Notes: generated from the sequence alone by a model not told the origin. Counted from the stretch's first letter, positions 1-9,734 are shown. The stretch is 64,000 nucleotides of DNA from Saprospiraceae bacterium (GCA_016717145.1 JADKGD010000013.1:66898-130897), one strand, 5' to 3'. Numbers and translations are program-made.

Positions 1-263
1 ATAAATTTTCTATTTGATTGACCAAAGGAGGAACAAACATCCAAATTATAAAAAAAAATACAGTTAGAAATAAGCTCAGTGTTATCAATGCCGCAAGGTT
101 TTTATTAATATATTTCCTAAGAAAAACAACCACAGGAGCACCAATCATTGAAATTACCCAAGAAATTAGTATATATGTAACTATGTCACTCATATAATAT
201 ATGATAACTGATACCAATAAAAGCGGTATTATTGCAACTAAATATTTAAAGTTGAATTTCATT
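1..263 (-). CDS. AI-2E family transporter, N-terminal part (cut by window edge)
   Basis: The reverse strand reads from an ATG at 263-261 without a stop to the window edge, giving about 87 residues. They begin MKFNFKYLVAIIPLLL and are almost entirely hydrophobic, with two N-terminal helices, the phrase APVVVFLRKY and a following hydrophobic segment ending in FVPPLVNQIENL. That arrangement (two helices, short basic link, third helix, then VPPLVxQ) is how PerM/TqsA-type AI-2E family transporters begin. These are eight-helix inner-membrane proteins that export small molecules or act in Na+/H+ exchange. An alternative ATG five bases upstream runs straight into a stop, so the chosen start is the only one close by. 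The substrate cannot be told. Confidence 0.6.
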
Positions 264-445
264 TCATAAATTTATTTATTAATAAAATTACTTCATTATT
301 TGTTTCCTCTAATGGAATTTCAAATTAACAATTCGTCTCGGGTTTAACATAATCAAAAATGTAATGCTTGATTATCTATGTGCAAATATAGTTTAATTAT
401 ATTCGTAATATTTCAGCGAGGAATGTGTGATTAAAAATAATTTAA

Positions 446-2379
446 TCAATCTTTAAGCAACCACTGAAATCCAAATCTAAACTTATGACTATTCTGAGGA
501 TGATTTACAATGTCTAAATTTGCGTCCTTATTAAAATATTGACTAAAATTTTCCATGACTATTAGTGCCCTGAATGCCGAGACTTTGGCTGCAATATAAA
601 AGTTAGAGGCAGGGTAAAAGGGTAGTGATGATGAACTTTCGTTTTGAGACAATATAAATTCACCTGCAAGTGGTTGATAAGCTGCACCCTGGTATGAGCC
701 TATTAAACGAAAATCCAAGCCAATATTGACTTCCATTACTTTATTAAATAATGCTCCTGTATAATAAAATTGATGTGTGGAATAAACGGTAGGTAAGGCA
801 TACAACTTTTCGCTAAAAAGCTGGTAATGAACCTGATTATCTAAATGTAGTTTCCAAACCTTAATATTCTGTTTTAACCTTAGGTATGTTGATGATAAAA
901 CATTAAGGCTTTGCTCAGGTATTCCGGATTTATTCCAAAACACAGGTAGGTTTATTACAGTTTGTGCTAATCCTGCTTGAAATTTTAATTTTGGTATGTC
1001 CAAATCAGCAAATAAAATCTGTTCACTACTAAATAATCTGATACCACCATATAATTCTGCCGTTTTAGATACTTTGAACAATACTTTACCCATAAGATCA
1101 AAATTTCCTACATTTTTTAATAGGCCTAGTTTAGCATTGGTATGCATCTCTAATCCTTTTATAATAGGGATTTTACCATCAAATTGCAGCGTAATATCAG
1201 TTCGTGATGAAGGGGTCGAGTAATTTATTATGCTAAAATGATCCAGCGAAATACCAATCCGTCCCTGAATGCCCGCAGATCTTTCTCCATTAATAAAAAA
1301 AGTATTTTTTATGTGGTCGATACTTAAAAATCTTCTGATTCCACGGGTATCCAGCGTATCATTTTTATACACTGTATTACTTAAGCTATCGATTACATTA
1401 TCGCTAAATTTATAATATGAAGGGCGGTATTCCAAATCATTTCTTAAGTAAATTAACCACTGTGCACCTTTGTTTTTATTAAGTCTAAGGTATTGGATAA
1501 AAGCTATATTCTGCTCCTGGTGTCTTGTAGTGGCTGCATTTAGCCGCGTAGTGATATTTGAGCTAAATTCACTATTTATTAAATCTTCAATATTTGCAAT
1601 TCCTCCATTATTTGTTTCATTATTTGCATTACGCAAATATATTAAAAAAGCGTTATATGTATTGGTTGGACTTTGGTATCTTAAACCAAAACCAAAATTG
1701 GTAGATTTTGTGTCTTGTTTGGCATAAAATCCTTGTTGGCTGATTCGATTATAGTTAAGGCTAACAGTAAGACCGTTTTTAAAATTTCTCGAAAACAATG
1801 CACCAACTGTTAAATTTTGCTGATTCCCTAACTGAGAGAAGTACAAATCTGATATGGGCCTATTTTGTTCAAAAAATTTGAAGTTTTCTAATTTTATTTT
1901 ATAAATTTCATATTGATTATATCCTGTATTAAAACCAGTATTAATTTTCGGTCGATATATCAAAGGCATAGCTGATGAACCGCGGTTGCCTGTGTTTATA
2001 TGTTCAGCACCATCTTTAAATAATGGGTCAGAATGTACAAATTTAATGTCAACCAGAGTATCATCAGTTGTAATAGAGGTATATATATTATCTACCAGCA
2101 CAAATTTATAAACTGTAGTATCAGGACCGTTGTCTTCTTCTTAGGTTGATTCGTGCTTGATAGGGACGCACCTCCATATTGACCAAAATTGGAGGGAATC
2201 TGAGCAAAACCTAAAAGAGATATAAAGTTAGTAATGAGCACAAATGACAGCCTGCTTAGACAAGCATAAGGTTTTATAAATCTTGGCCATGTCGTATAAT
2301 GCCCTGAAATTTTAAATATTTGTAAAATAGCTTTTATTTTGTTTGAATCGAAGTTATTCACTTGAAGCTTCTTTAACAT
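446..2379 (-). CDS. putative beta-barrel porin (Porin_10-like), frameshifted near the N-terminus
   Basis: The C-terminal 551 residues (446-2101) are an outer-membrane barrel protein: alternating aromatic/polar strands, phrases such as NLTVGALFSRNFKNGL and FGFGLRYQ, and a C-terminus ending FRFGFQWLLKD as expected for outer-membrane insertion. An overlapping frame (2092-2379) supplies the signal peptide (SFVLITNFISLLGFAQ) and the mature start IPSNFGQYGG. The two frames join if one A is added in CCTAAGAAG at about 2142, restoring QPKEEDNGPDTTVYKF in front of the barrel. I therefore read it as one protein of about 640 residues, the usual length for this Bacteroidota family, interrupted by a one-base deletion. 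A GTG at 2101 is an alternative start but would leave the barrel without a signal peptide. The solute is unknown. Confidence 0.75.
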
Positions 2380-2479
2380 TTTTTTAATCTTTTGGTATTT
2401 TAAAATAAATGTTTGTTGCTTTCATTTAAAGGTAATAACGATCAATGTGATTAAACGTTGCTGTCCTAATGTTATATTA

Positions 2480-3433
2480 CTATGAAAAAAGGGAGTCAAC
2501 AAATGCTTTCCGATTAAAAACCTGAAGTTGTTCCATACCTTCACCAACACCAATATACTTTATAGGAATCTTAAATTGATCTGAAATCCCCAAAACTACG
2601 CCACCTTTTGCACTACCATCAAGTTTTGTAAGTGCTATCGCGGTAACATTTGTAGCGGCAGTAAAATGTTTTGCCTGTTCAAAAGCATTCTGCCCAGTTG
2701 TTGCATCAAGAACCAATAATACCTCATGTGGCGCTCCGGGGTACTTCTTTTCGATAGATCGCTTTATTTTGGTAAGCTCTTCCATCAATTGAATTTTAGT
2801 ATGTAAGCGACCAGCTGTATCAATAATTGCAACATCCATATTTGCATTTTGTGCATATTGAACTGTTTCATAAGCGACAGCAGCAGGATCTGTATTCATG
2901 CCTTTGGTATAGAAATGGCTTTTGCTTCTATCTGCCCAGATCTTTAATTGTTCTACTGCAGCTGCCCTGAATGTGTCTCCGGCGCCAAGTACAACCCTAA
3001 GGCCTTTTTTATGAAATTGGTTTGCTATTTTACCTATTGTTGTGGTTTTGCCAACACCATTCACACCTACTACCAAAATAACATAAGGCAAAATATCAGA
3101 TGGGATTTCAAAATCTTCTACATCCTGAGTATTGTTTTCAGAAAGAATATCAATCACTACTTTTTTGAGAATTGAATTAAGCTCATCTGTGTTAAGATAC
3201 TTATCTTCTGAGACCTTCTGTTCAAGTTTGTCAATAATTTTAACGGTAGTTTCAAGCCCAACATCTGATGAAATAAGAATATTTTCGAGATCATCCAAAA
3301 ATTCAATATCAACTTTTGATTTACCGGCTACAGCTTTTGTAATCTGAGAGAAAAAGCTCTCTTTTGTTTTTTCAAGTCCTTTATTTAAGTCCTCCTCCTT
3401 ATCTTTAGAAAAAAATTTCTTAAAGAAACTCAT
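2480..3433 (-). CDS. ftsY: signal recognition particle receptor FtsY
   Basis: SRP-receptor GTPase that docks ribosome-SRP complexes at the Sec translocon during cotranslational membrane-protein insertion. At 317 residues it is the short form: a short charged N-terminal A region (SKDKEEDLNKGLEKTKE), an N domain, then the G domain with G1 GVNGVGKTTT (about residue 125), the DTFRAAA insertion-box motif, G3 DTAGR, G4 TKLDGSAKGG and the closing GVGEGMEQLQVF. All GTPase motifs are intact. No transmembrane helix is present, as is normal for FtsY. It stands alone between the porin and the ribosomal cluster. Confidence 0.97.
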   Translation of the reverse strand: MSFFKKFFSKDKEEDLNKGLEKTKESFFSQITKAVAGKSKVDIEFLDDLENILISSDVGLETTVKIIDKLEQKVSEDKYLNTDELNSILKKVVIDILSENNTQDVEDFEIPSDILPYVILVVGVNGVGKTTTIGKIANQFHKKGLRVVLGAGDTFRAAAVEQLKIWADRSKSHFYTKGMNTDPAAVAYETVQYAQNANMDVAIIDTAGRLHTKIQLMEELTKIKRSIEKKYPGAPHEVLLVLDATTGQNAFEQAKHFTAATNVTAIALTKLDGSAKGGVVLGISDQFKIPIKYIGVGEGMEQLQVFNRKAFVDSLFS

Positions 3434-3686
3434 AAGTATTATAATTAATTGAGAAAATAATGTTAGAAAATTTTTACTAAAAGAATTAATTTATGGCAAT
3501 AGCTTTCATGCTGAATAAAAATTGTCTTTCCGGATTCTGTTGACAAATTTAAACATATAATTGAATGGCCTATGGGGGAGGGTGTAGGTCCCAAACACTT
3601 ATTTTATTGGCATTCCAAGCCTCATAACGAAATTCTAATGCATAAATCGGTAAATTACTATTTATCAATATATTCCAAAACAGAAA

Positions 3687-3717
3687 AAGGGTTTTTCTCT
3701 CGCAAAGAAAAACCCTT
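3687..3717 (-). terminator. strong intrinsic terminator of the rpmB-rpmG-DUF4295 cluster
   Basis: A perfect 12-bp stem (3687-3698 pairing with 3706-3717, arm AAGGGTTTTTCT) with a 7-nt loop. On the reverse strand it is followed by a short T-rich run (TTTTTCTG). It lies 24 bases beyond the DUF4295 stop codon and is the only notable structure in the 307-base space between that gene and ftsY (3434-3740). The stem is flanked by T/A runs on both sides and may work in both directions. Confidence 0.8.
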
Positions 3718-3740
3718 CTTATAAACTTTGATAAAAAAAC

Positions 3741-3917
3741 TTACTTAGTTTCTTCAAAAAACTCTTTTACTTTGTCTTTATGAATGATAGATTCTTTGTA
3801 TGAATATTTACCAGTAACAGGGTCCTTGATAGACTTGATTACTTTTACATGATCTCTACCAGAGCCTGCGTTTGCTGCTCTCTGAGCAACTCTTGCGTTT
3901 TTTGATACTTTAGCCAT
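3741..3917 (-). CDS. DUF4295 small basic ribosome-associated protein
   Basis: A 58-residue Lys/Arg-rich protein starting MAKVSKNARVAQRAA and ending HKDKVKEFFEETK. It matches the DUF4295 family, found in Bacteroidota directly after rpmB and rpmG and thought to be a small ribosomal protein. Its ATG overlaps the rpmG stop by one base (TAATG), so the two are probably translationally coupled. The strong hairpin at 3687-3717 follows the stop. The family call comes from sequence pattern and gene order together. Confidence 0.85.
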   Translation of the reverse strand: MAKVSKNARVAQRAANAGSGRDHVKVIKSIKDPVTGKYSYKESIIHKDKVKEFFEETK

Positions 3918-4105
3918 TATTTAATTTCTTTATGAAGTGTATACTTTTTCAAAATAGGATTAAATTTTTTAATCTCCAATCTTTCAGGATTATTTTTTCT
4001 GTTTTTCTCAGAAACATATCTTGAAATTCCCGGCATACCACTTGTCTTGTGTTCGGTACACTCAAGAATAATTTGTATTCTGTTGCCTTTAGATTTTTTT
4101 GCCAT
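3917..4105 (-). CDS. rpmG: 50S ribosomal protein L33 (bL33)
   Basis: A 62-residue basic protein starting MAKKSKGNRIQIILECTEHK, with the family-typical GISRYVSEKNRKNNPERLEIKKF core and the LKKYTLHKEIK tail. Of the four zinc-ribbon cysteines of the C+ form of bL33 only one remains, so this is a zinc-free (C-) form. It is the middle gene of a three-gene ribosomal cluster; its stop overlaps the next start by one base. Confidence 0.96.
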   Translation of the reverse strand: MAKKSKGNRIQIILECTEHKTSGMPGISRYVSEKNRKNNPERLEIKKFNPILKKYTLHKEIK

Positions 4106-4134
4106 GACTATCCTAGTATTTTACTTTTGATCAA

Positions 4135-4383
4135 TTATAATTTTACACCCGTATTCACTCCCGAATACTCTAATTCTTTAAGGTAAGCATGAAGACCTTT
4201 TTTATCAATATTTCTTAATGCTTGTGAACACACCTTCAAAGTAACCCACTGATTTGTTTCAGGAATAAAAAACCTTTTAGTAAACAAATTTGGTAAAAAC
4301 CTTCTGTTGGTCTTAACATTTGAGTGTGAAACTTTGTGACCCTTCATTGGTCTTTTACCTGTTAATTGGCAAACTCTAGACAT
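4135..4383 (-). CDS. rpmB: 50S ribosomal protein L28 (bL28)
   Basis: An 82-residue protein starting MSRVCQLTGKRPMKGHKVSHS, the diagnostic bL28 N-terminus, with the NVKTNRRFLPNL segment and the C-terminal RNIDKKGLHAYLKE. First gene of the rpmB-rpmG-DUF4295 cluster, 29 bases upstream of rpmG. A tRNA-Arg lies 62 bases upstream on the same strand and probably shares the promoter at about 4612. Confidence 0.97.
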   Translation of the reverse strand: MSRVCQLTGKRPMKGHKVSHSNVKTNRRFLPNLFTKRFFIPETNQWVTLKVCSQALRNIDKKGLHAYLKELEYSGVNTGVKL

Positions 4384-4445
4384 TTTGCTTCTTTTTTATT
4401 TTATGAACTACAATGGAATATTAAATTTATATTCCTTTTTTTTTG

Positions 4446-4519
4446 TGACTCCGGAAGGATTCGAACCTTCAACCGCCTGATTCGTAGTCAGGTACTCTAT
4501 CCAGTTGAGCTACGGGGCC
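4446..4519 (-). tRNA. tRNA-Arg (anticodon ACG)
   Basis: A 74-nt cloverleaf on the reverse strand: acceptor GGCCCCG, D arm GCTC..GAGT, anticodon stem CCTGA/TCAGG around loop CTACGAA (anticodon ACG, reading CGN codons with A34 edited to inosine), T arm with GGTTCGAATCC, and no encoded CCA. The acceptor stem pairs except for a C4-A69 mismatch. It lies upstream of rpmB on the same strand. Confidence 0.95.
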
Positions 4520-4611
4520 TTGGTTTGTTCTAACCTTTCTTATGTCTCTATTTATCAGCGTTTTACACGCTTCTATCAAAGCACCCTGACGATGCTTTTT
4601 TAAATAGGTCG

Positions 4612-4619
4612 CAAAGATA
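4612..4619 (-). promoter_or_regulatory. Bacteroidota -7 promoter element for the tRNA-Arg/rpmB cluster
   Basis: The reverse strand reads TATCTTTG, a perfect match to the Bacteroidota sigma-ABfr -7 consensus TAnnTTTG. It lies about 93 bases upstream of the tRNA-Arg 5' end. No other match sits between it and rpmB, so the tRNA and ribosomal genes may be co-transcribed. The -33 TTG box is not clear. Confidence 0.5.
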
Positions 4620-4735
4620 ATTTATTTTTTTCTTTTTACAAAACAATTTTTCAAAATAAATATATTAATATTTTTAATATCTAAGTAATTACTTCGTTTT
4701 TTATCAATATATATTTTATCCAACATCTAATTACC

Positions 4736-5815
4736 TTAAAACCATTTTTTGTTTTTAAACCACAAGGTCAAGAATATAACAATTAAAATCATAATCACCC
4801 AAATATAATAATAACCATTTGGCCACTCCAACTCAGGCATATATCTAAAATTCATCCCATAAACACCAACTATAAATGTAAGAGGTATAAAAAAAGTAGA
4901 GATAATCGTCAATACTTTCATAATTCTGTTCATCTCATGACTAAGTGTATTAAGATAGACGTCTTTTAAACTGACATTTATTTCACGGAAAGTTTCCACG
5001 GTTTCCAATACCTGAATGGTATGATCAAGAACATCTTTAAAATATTTTTTTGTAGGTTCTTTAATCAAATGATGTTCAGTATTGATCAATCTGTTTAAAA
5101 CATCTCGTAAGGGGTAGATATTTTTACGCAATTGCATAATATCTTTCTTATTATTTTGGATATTTAACAAATCATCAGGTGAAGGAAAGGAAATAATACC
5201 TTCTTCAATCTCTTCAAGGTAATTACCTAATTTTTCAAGAATTTCAAAGTAGTTATCGACAGTAATATCCATTAACCTATAAAAGATATAATCAATTGAA
5301 CGGTCTCTGATTATTAAATTTTTACTATGCAACTTTTCTCTCATCGATTCAAAATTATCTCCCTCCTTTTCTTGAAAAGTAATAACTATGTTTTCTAACA
5401 AAACAAACGAAAACTGCTCCTCTTCAATGCACTTTGTTTCCTCACGCCACTCCAATGATTTAAATGTAATAAATATGTAATTCGATTCATCTTCAACTTT
5501 TGGTCGTTGAAACACATTCATAATGTCTTCCTGATAAAGATAATGCACGCCAAATTTATCACAAATCGCCCTGATATATTTTTCATTGCTTATACCATTT
5601 ATATTTATCCACATTTTTTCATCAGTCAGTTTCAAATCGACTAATTCTTGAAGGCTTGGTTTAATTGAAGTTACCGATTCATCAGTATATGTGATGATTT
5701 CGATAATCGAAGATTCCATTATATTCGTACCAGTGTAAATTTGTGTACCCGGAGCCATTCCTTTTTTACCTGGGGGAGAAATTCTTCTTATCTTTTTTAT
5801 TGATTTATTTTTCAT
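4736..5815 (-). CDS. corA: magnesium/cobalt transporter CorA
   Basis: A 359-residue inner-membrane divalent-cation channel. It has a long acidic/helical cytoplasmic domain, the stalk helix, and two C-terminal transmembrane helices. The first helix is followed by the signature YGMNF (GMN selectivity motif) and the second ends in the basic tail KNKKWF. The N-terminus contains PPGTQIYTG-like residues (APGTQIYTGTN) common to Bacteroidota CorA. Length and topology are normal. Its start lies 8 bases after the DUF5683 stop, so it is probably the last gene of the parA-parB operon. Confidence 0.95.
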   Translation of the reverse strand: MKNKSIKKIRRISPPGKKGMAPGTQIYTGTNIMESSIIEIITYTDESVTSIKPSLQELVDLKLTDEKMWININGISNEKYIRAICDKFGVHYLYQEDIMNVFQRPKVEDESNYIFITFKSLEWREETKCIEEEQFSFVLLENIVITFQEKEGDNFESMREKLHSKNLIIRDRSIDYIFYRLMDITVDNYFEILEKLGNYLEEIEEGIISFPSPDDLLNIQNNKKDIMQLRKNIYPLRDVLNRLINTEHHLIKEPTKKYFKDVLDHTIQVLETVETFREINVSLKDVYLNTLSHEMNRIMKVLTIISTFFIPLTFIVGVYGMNFRYMPELEWPNGYYYIWVIMILIVIFLTLWFKNKKWF

Positions 5816-5823
5816 TTTGTGCT

Positions 5824-6459
5824 TTATGGTATACCTGGATATGATGGGTTAAGTTTGGTTTTATCAACAACGTTAATATTAATATTTAAACCCATTTTAA
5901 CCACTAAAGGATTGCCTATTAATTGTGCTTCTATCAACGTTAGGTCATCGCTAACATCAAAATCCATCAAGTGTCGATCTACGAAAGCATCAATCACGGT
6001 TAACAGGTGTCCAGCAATCAAGTAAATCCATGCATATTCACTGAATTTTCTAAACTGATCCCGATTACTTTTGTAGTTCTGAACTAAACGAGGATCAGCT
6101 TTTGGGTCGTTAAGAGAAGCTGTATAAAGGGTTTGATAGGTTTGATACTTTTTTGCTTGCCAAGTAAGATTGTAAAGAAGCCCGACATCAATACCAATTG
6201 CAATAGGGGCTTTCCACCATTTTTTATTATAAAACTGTCCACCCCCGGGTAAAACCAATGAATAAAGTGCAGCTTTGCCAGGTTTACCCTTAAAAAGTGA
6301 AAAAAAACCATTTTCGTTAATGATAGAATCACCCTCATTTAGAGTATCCTGCAATATTATATTCTGATTATTACCAGAGATATTTCCTTGCGCTGAACAG
6401 TTTCTATAAAAAGAAAACAAACACAACCAGCAAATAAAAAACCATTTTGGCATACCCAT
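5824..6459 (-). CDS. DUF5683 domain-containing membrane protein
   Basis: A 211-residue protein with an N-terminal signal/anchor (WFFICWLCLFSF...CSAQ) and the family core SLVLPGGGQFYNKKWWKAPI followed by hydrophobic segments (YAWIYLIAGHLLTVIDAFVD). This LPGxGQxYNxxxWK pattern and the position right after parB are typical of the DUF5683 family in Bacteroidota. The function is unknown. The stop lies just before corA and the start is 20 bases downstream of parB, so it belongs to the par operon. Confidence 0.8.
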   Translation of the reverse strand: MGMPKWFFICWLCLFSFYRNCSAQGNISGNNQNIILQDTLNEGDSIINENGFFSLFKGKPGKAALYSLVLPGGGQFYNKKWWKAPIAIGIDVGLLYNLTWQAKKYQTYQTLYTASLNDPKADPRLVQNYKSNRDQFRKFSEYAWIYLIAGHLLTVIDAFVDRHLMDFDVSDDLTLIEAQLIGNPLVVKMGLNININVVDKTKLNPSYPGIP

Positions 6460-6478
6460 ATAACGACTTAGGCACTAT

Positions 6479-7375
6479 TTAATTATCTTTTCTGAGAATA
6501 TCGGTAATTTTATTAAAATCTTTATCTGAATTAAAATCTATAGTTATTGTACCCTTACCTGAACTATCTCTCCTAATGTCAACTTTAGTGCCCAAAATAA
6601 AACTAATTTCATCTTTAATTTTACTAATTTCTGCAGAAATATTTATTTTGACATTTGATGGTTTTGCTGTCTTAGGTGAATTATAAGATCTTATTAACTG
6701 TTCTAATGCTCTTACGGAAAGGCCATGTTCCAGTGCATCACCAAAAATTTTTAATTGCATAGGAAGATTGTCAATACCAGCAAGGGCTCTTGCGTGTCCC
6801 ATTGTCATTAATCCTTGTTTTACAGAAGTTTGTATCTGAACAGGAAGTTTAAGTAACCGGACATAATTAGTTACAGTACTTCTATCTTTGCCTACACGTT
6901 CAGATAATGCATCGTGTGTAAGATTGCACTCTTCCATAAGTCTTTGATAAGATATGGCTATTTCCAGCGCATTCAAATCCGCTCTTTGGATGTTTTCAAT
7001 CAGCGCCATCTCAAGCATTTCCTGATCATTTGCCACACGTATATATGCGGGAATCTCTTTTATTCCAGCTATTTTTGAAGCGCGAAGTCTTCGTTCACCC
7101 GAAATCAATTGATATTTATTGCCACCAAGGGACCTTACCGTTATTGGTTGAATAAGGCCAGATGACTTTATGGACTTTGCCAGTTCAATAAGAAGACCGT
7201 TATCAAACTCACTTCGTGGCTGAAAAGGATTAACTTCAATGATTTCAGGGCTTATAAGGGCAATGCTATTGGTTAATTCGCGCACATATTGGCTTCTCTC
7301 TAATGGATTGTTTGATTTCTCAATGTTAGATAGGAGAGACCTTAACCCTTTAGAAACTTCATTTTTTTTATTCAT
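6479..7375 (-). CDS. parB: chromosome partitioning protein ParB
   Basis: A 298-residue DNA-binding CTPase of the ParB/Spo0J family that loads on parS sites and works with ParA in origin segregation. The N-terminal ParB/sulfiredoxin domain shows NPFQPRSEFD and the CTP-binding GERRLRASKIAG box; it is followed by the helix-turn-helix region (LSERVGKDRSTVTNYVRLLKLP) and a C-terminal dimerisation domain. It follows parA by 20 bases. No parS-like 16-bp palindrome was noticed nearby. Confidence 0.95.
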   Translation of the reverse strand: MNKKNEVSKGLRSLLSNIEKSNNPLERSQYVRELTNSIALISPEIIEVNPFQPRSEFDNGLLIELAKSIKSSGLIQPITVRSLGGNKYQLISGERRLRASKIAGIKEIPAYIRVANDQEMLEMALIENIQRADLNALEIAISYQRLMEECNLTHDALSERVGKDRSTVTNYVRLLKLPVQIQTSVKQGLMTMGHARALAGIDNLPMQLKIFGDALEHGLSVRALEQLIRSYNSPKTAKPSNVKINISAEISKIKDEISFILGTKVDIRRDSSGKGTITIDFNSDKDFNKITDILRKDN

Positions 7376-7395
7376 TTTAGATACTTTTTAAGGTA

Positions 7396-8175
7396 TTATC
7401 TTTTTACAGCTTCTTCATTCATGGAGATAAATTCGTTTGCCAAATTCAGAAAATTAATGGCTCCTTTACTACTGGCATCATAAATAATCACAGGTTGTCC
7501 TAAAGAAGGCGCTTCTCCAATTTTACTGTTTCGGTGAATTATGGTATCAAATATCTTATCTGAAATGATGTGTCTTACTTCTTCAATAACCATATTGGCC
7601 ATTCTTAATCTCTGATCATACATAGACAAGATAACACCTTCTATTTTCAGGTCTGGATTGATAGACTGCTGTACCAGATTAATGGTATCTTTTAGTTTTC
7701 CAAATCCTTCTAATGAAAAGAATTCACATTGGACAGGTACCAGAACACTATCAGCAGCAGCAAGTGCATTTAAGGTTATTAAACCTAAAGAAGGTAAACA
7801 GTCAATGAAAATATAATCATAATCATCTCTTACTTTTAAGAGTGCTTCTTTCATTCTCAATTCTCTGTTTGGTAAGTTGACCAATTCAATTTCGGCGCCT
7901 ACTAAATCAATAGAAGAAGGTAAAAGAAACAGGTTTGGTGTTTCAGTGGCTAAAATACAATTTTGAGGGTTTTCCCCATCAACTAAACATTCATAAGTCG
8001 TTTTTCCTATTTGATTAGATTTTACACCTATTCCTGAGGTAGCGTTAGCTTGAGGATCAGAATCCACAAGTAATACTTTATTTTCCAATATTGCTAAGGT
8101 AGCGGCCAGATTAATGGCAGTAGTAGTTTTACCTACACCTCCTTTTTGATTTGCAATGGCGATAATTTTTCCCAT
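7396..8175 (-). CDS. parA: chromosome partitioning ATPase ParA
   Basis: Deviant Walker-A ATPase of the ParA/MinD family. From the chosen Met (8175) it reads MGKIIAIANQKGGVGKTTT, with the P-loop at residues 10-18, switch I DSDPQANATSG and Walker B FIDCLPSLG. An open frame continues 10 codons upstream to 8205, but the family normally begins at MGKIIAI, so that start was preferred; it also avoids overlap with the preceding gene. First gene of parA-parB-DUF5683-corA. Confidence 0.95.
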   Translation of the reverse strand: MGKIIAIANQKGGVGKTTTAINLAATLAILENKVLLVDSDPQANATSGIGVKSNQIGKTTYECLVDGENPQNCILATETPNLFLLPSSIDLVGAEIELVNLPNRELRMKEALLKVRDDYDYIFIDCLPSLGLITLNALAAADSVLVPVQCEFFSLEGFGKLKDTINLVQQSINPDLKIEGVILSMYDQRLRMANMVIEEVRHIISDKIFDTIIHRNSKIGEAPSLGQPVIIYDASSKGAINFLNLANEFISMNEEAVKR

Positions 8176-8182
8176 AATATTT

Positions 8183-8863
8183 TTATAATAAAATGCTTTT
8201 ACCAATCTTCAATAATAACAATTCTTTCCCGGCATTTTTGAACTCATTTATGGCAGCAGCATGATCAATTTTTATATAATCAAATGTGTCGTAATGACAT
8301 CCGATTATCTTATCACATTGGATAAACTCAGCAGCATGAACGGCATCTTCATAACCCATTGTAAAATTATCTCCTATCGGGAGAATAGCAAAATCCAGAG
8401 GAGGACATGTTGTTGCAATCAGTTTCATATCCAGGGTCAAAGCGGTATCTCCGGCAAAATAGAAACAATTTTTATCATCCCAAATCACAAAGCCCCCGGA
8501 TGATCCTCCGTAACTTCCGTCCGGCAACATACTGGAATGTACTGCCTGAACATATTTTACATTTCCAAAATCAAACTTGGTTTTACCTCCCAGATTCATG
8601 GGGTGACCATCGATTCCTTTTGATTCATACCAATTTACGATTTCATAATTTGATATAATTTTTGACTTGTTTTGTTTCGCAAGCTTGTATGCATCAGCTA
8701 CATGATCATTATGACCATGTGATAATAATATATAGTCTGAGGTAATATCTTCAAGATTAATATTGGAAGCCAATTTGTTTGGAGTGATCATAGGATCAAA
8801 AACAAGGTAAAAACCGTTGAATTCCAAATGAAAGGCTGATTGTCCCAAATATGTCAATTTCAT
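8183..8863 (-). CDS. UPF0173-type metal-dependent hydrolase (MBL fold)
   Basis: A 226-residue metallo-beta-lactamase-fold protein of the UlaG/UPF0173 type. It starts MKLTYLGQSAFHLEFNG and has the metal-binding motif LLSHGHNDHVADA (HxHxDH), then FAGDTALT and the late histidine region GCHYDTFDYI. Metal ligands are intact. The family is widespread and its physiological substrate is not established. It lies 7 bases upstream of parA on the same strand. The -7 box at 9015-9022 suggests an mRNA leader of about 150 bases. Confidence 0.88.
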   Translation of the reverse strand: MKLTYLGQSAFHLEFNGFYLVFDPMITPNKLASNINLEDITSDYILLSHGHNDHVADAYKLAKQNKSKIISNYEIVNWYESKGIDGHPMNLGGKTKFDFGNVKYVQAVHSSMLPDGSYGGSSGGFVIWDDKNCFYFAGDTALTLDMKLIATTCPPLDFAILPIGDNFTMGYEDAVHAAEFIQCDKIIGCHYDTFDYIKIDHAAAINEFKNAGKELLLLKIGKSILL

Positions 8864-9014
8864 TAATTACTATTTTAAGGTACTTATAAAAATTTTGGAT
8901 TACAATTTAAATCCCGGTAAATTTATATTTGATATATTGATTGTAGTGAATTAACTATCCGATTACCGTGTCATTCAAACTCATTTATACAATGTATTTT
9001 TATATTTAAGGCCG

Positions 9015-9022
9015 CAAAGATA
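9015..9022 (-). promoter_or_regulatory. -7 promoter element upstream of the UPF0173-par operon
   Basis: The reverse strand reads TATCTTTG (TAnnTTTG) about 150 bases before the UPF0173 ATG, with a TTG roughly 15 bases further upstream, somewhat tighter than the usual spacing. It is the best promoter candidate for the UPF0173-parA-parB-DUF5683-corA run. Confidence 0.45.
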
Positions 9023-9110
9023 CGTATTTTGAAGATACAAATTTTAATAAAAATATATTATTGTGAAACATTTTGGTAGAAATACAGTTTCGATTATTTA
9101 AAATAAGTTG

Positions 9111-9671
9111 ATGATAACTGTAATATCAGGTACAAACAGACCAGACAGCAAAACTAAATTAATTGCCTTGGCATGTTTAAAATACTTAAGAGCAAATAGC
9201 GAAGACGAAATTAAATTTGTTGATTTGGTGGATATAAATATTCCTTTACTAACAGATATGATGTACAAATCAGATGGCCAACATCCTGTAATTACTGAAA
9301 TCCAAGACACCAAATTAATTCCTTCAGAGCATTGGTTGATTATTAGTCCTGAGTATAATGGCAGTTTTCCCGGGGCTTTAAAATTGTTTATCGATGCTGT
9401 ATCTGTCAATAAATATGAAGCTTCTTTCTCTGGCAAAAAAGTATCTTTGATAGGGTCGGCTTCAGGCCGTGCCGGCAATTTCAGAGGAATGGAACATTTG
9501 ACAGGTTTACTCAATTATCTCAATATGGTTGTCATGCCAAATAAACTCCCAATATCATCCATAGAAAGTCAAATTGATAAAACAGGAGTAATCAACGAAG
9601 CCACCTATAAGGCGCTGTACAAATTTTTGGATGAAATGTTAGCCTTCAATAAATCATTCAGTAAAGTATAG
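9111..9671 (+). CDS. NAD(P)H-dependent FMN reductase family protein
   Basis: A 186-residue flavodoxin-like protein. It begins MITVISGTNRPDSKTKLIA, the phosphate-binding loop of NAD(P)H:FMN/azo/chromate reductases (GTxRxxS/T), and has SPEYNGSFPGALKLFIDAVS, the conserved PEYNGxxPGxLKxxID motif that contacts FMN. It would reduce FMN or quinones with NAD(P)H in the cytosol. Two Met codons are adjacent; the second was used because MITVISG is the usual start. It is transcribed away from the UPF0173-par operon. Confidence 0.9.
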   Translation: MITVISGTNRPDSKTKLIALACLKYLRANSEDEIKFVDLVDINIPLLTDMMYKSDGQHPVITEIQDTKLIPSEHWLIISPEYNGSFPGALKLFIDAVSVNKYEASFSGKKVSLIGSASGRAGNFRGMEHLTGLLNYLNMVVMPNKLPISSIESQIDKTGVINEATYKALYKFLDEMLAFNKSFSKV

Positions 9672-9734
9672 CTCACAAAAAGAAGTCAAACTAAATAAGC
9701 TATAATCTGATATTCAATACCATTTAATGCGGTA

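Noticed and set aside
446..2379. Programmed ribosomal frameshifting in the porin and other split genes
   Set aside because: Breaks occur at ordinary short runs without slippery heptamers or a following pseudoknot, and in many unrelated genes; sequence error is simpler.
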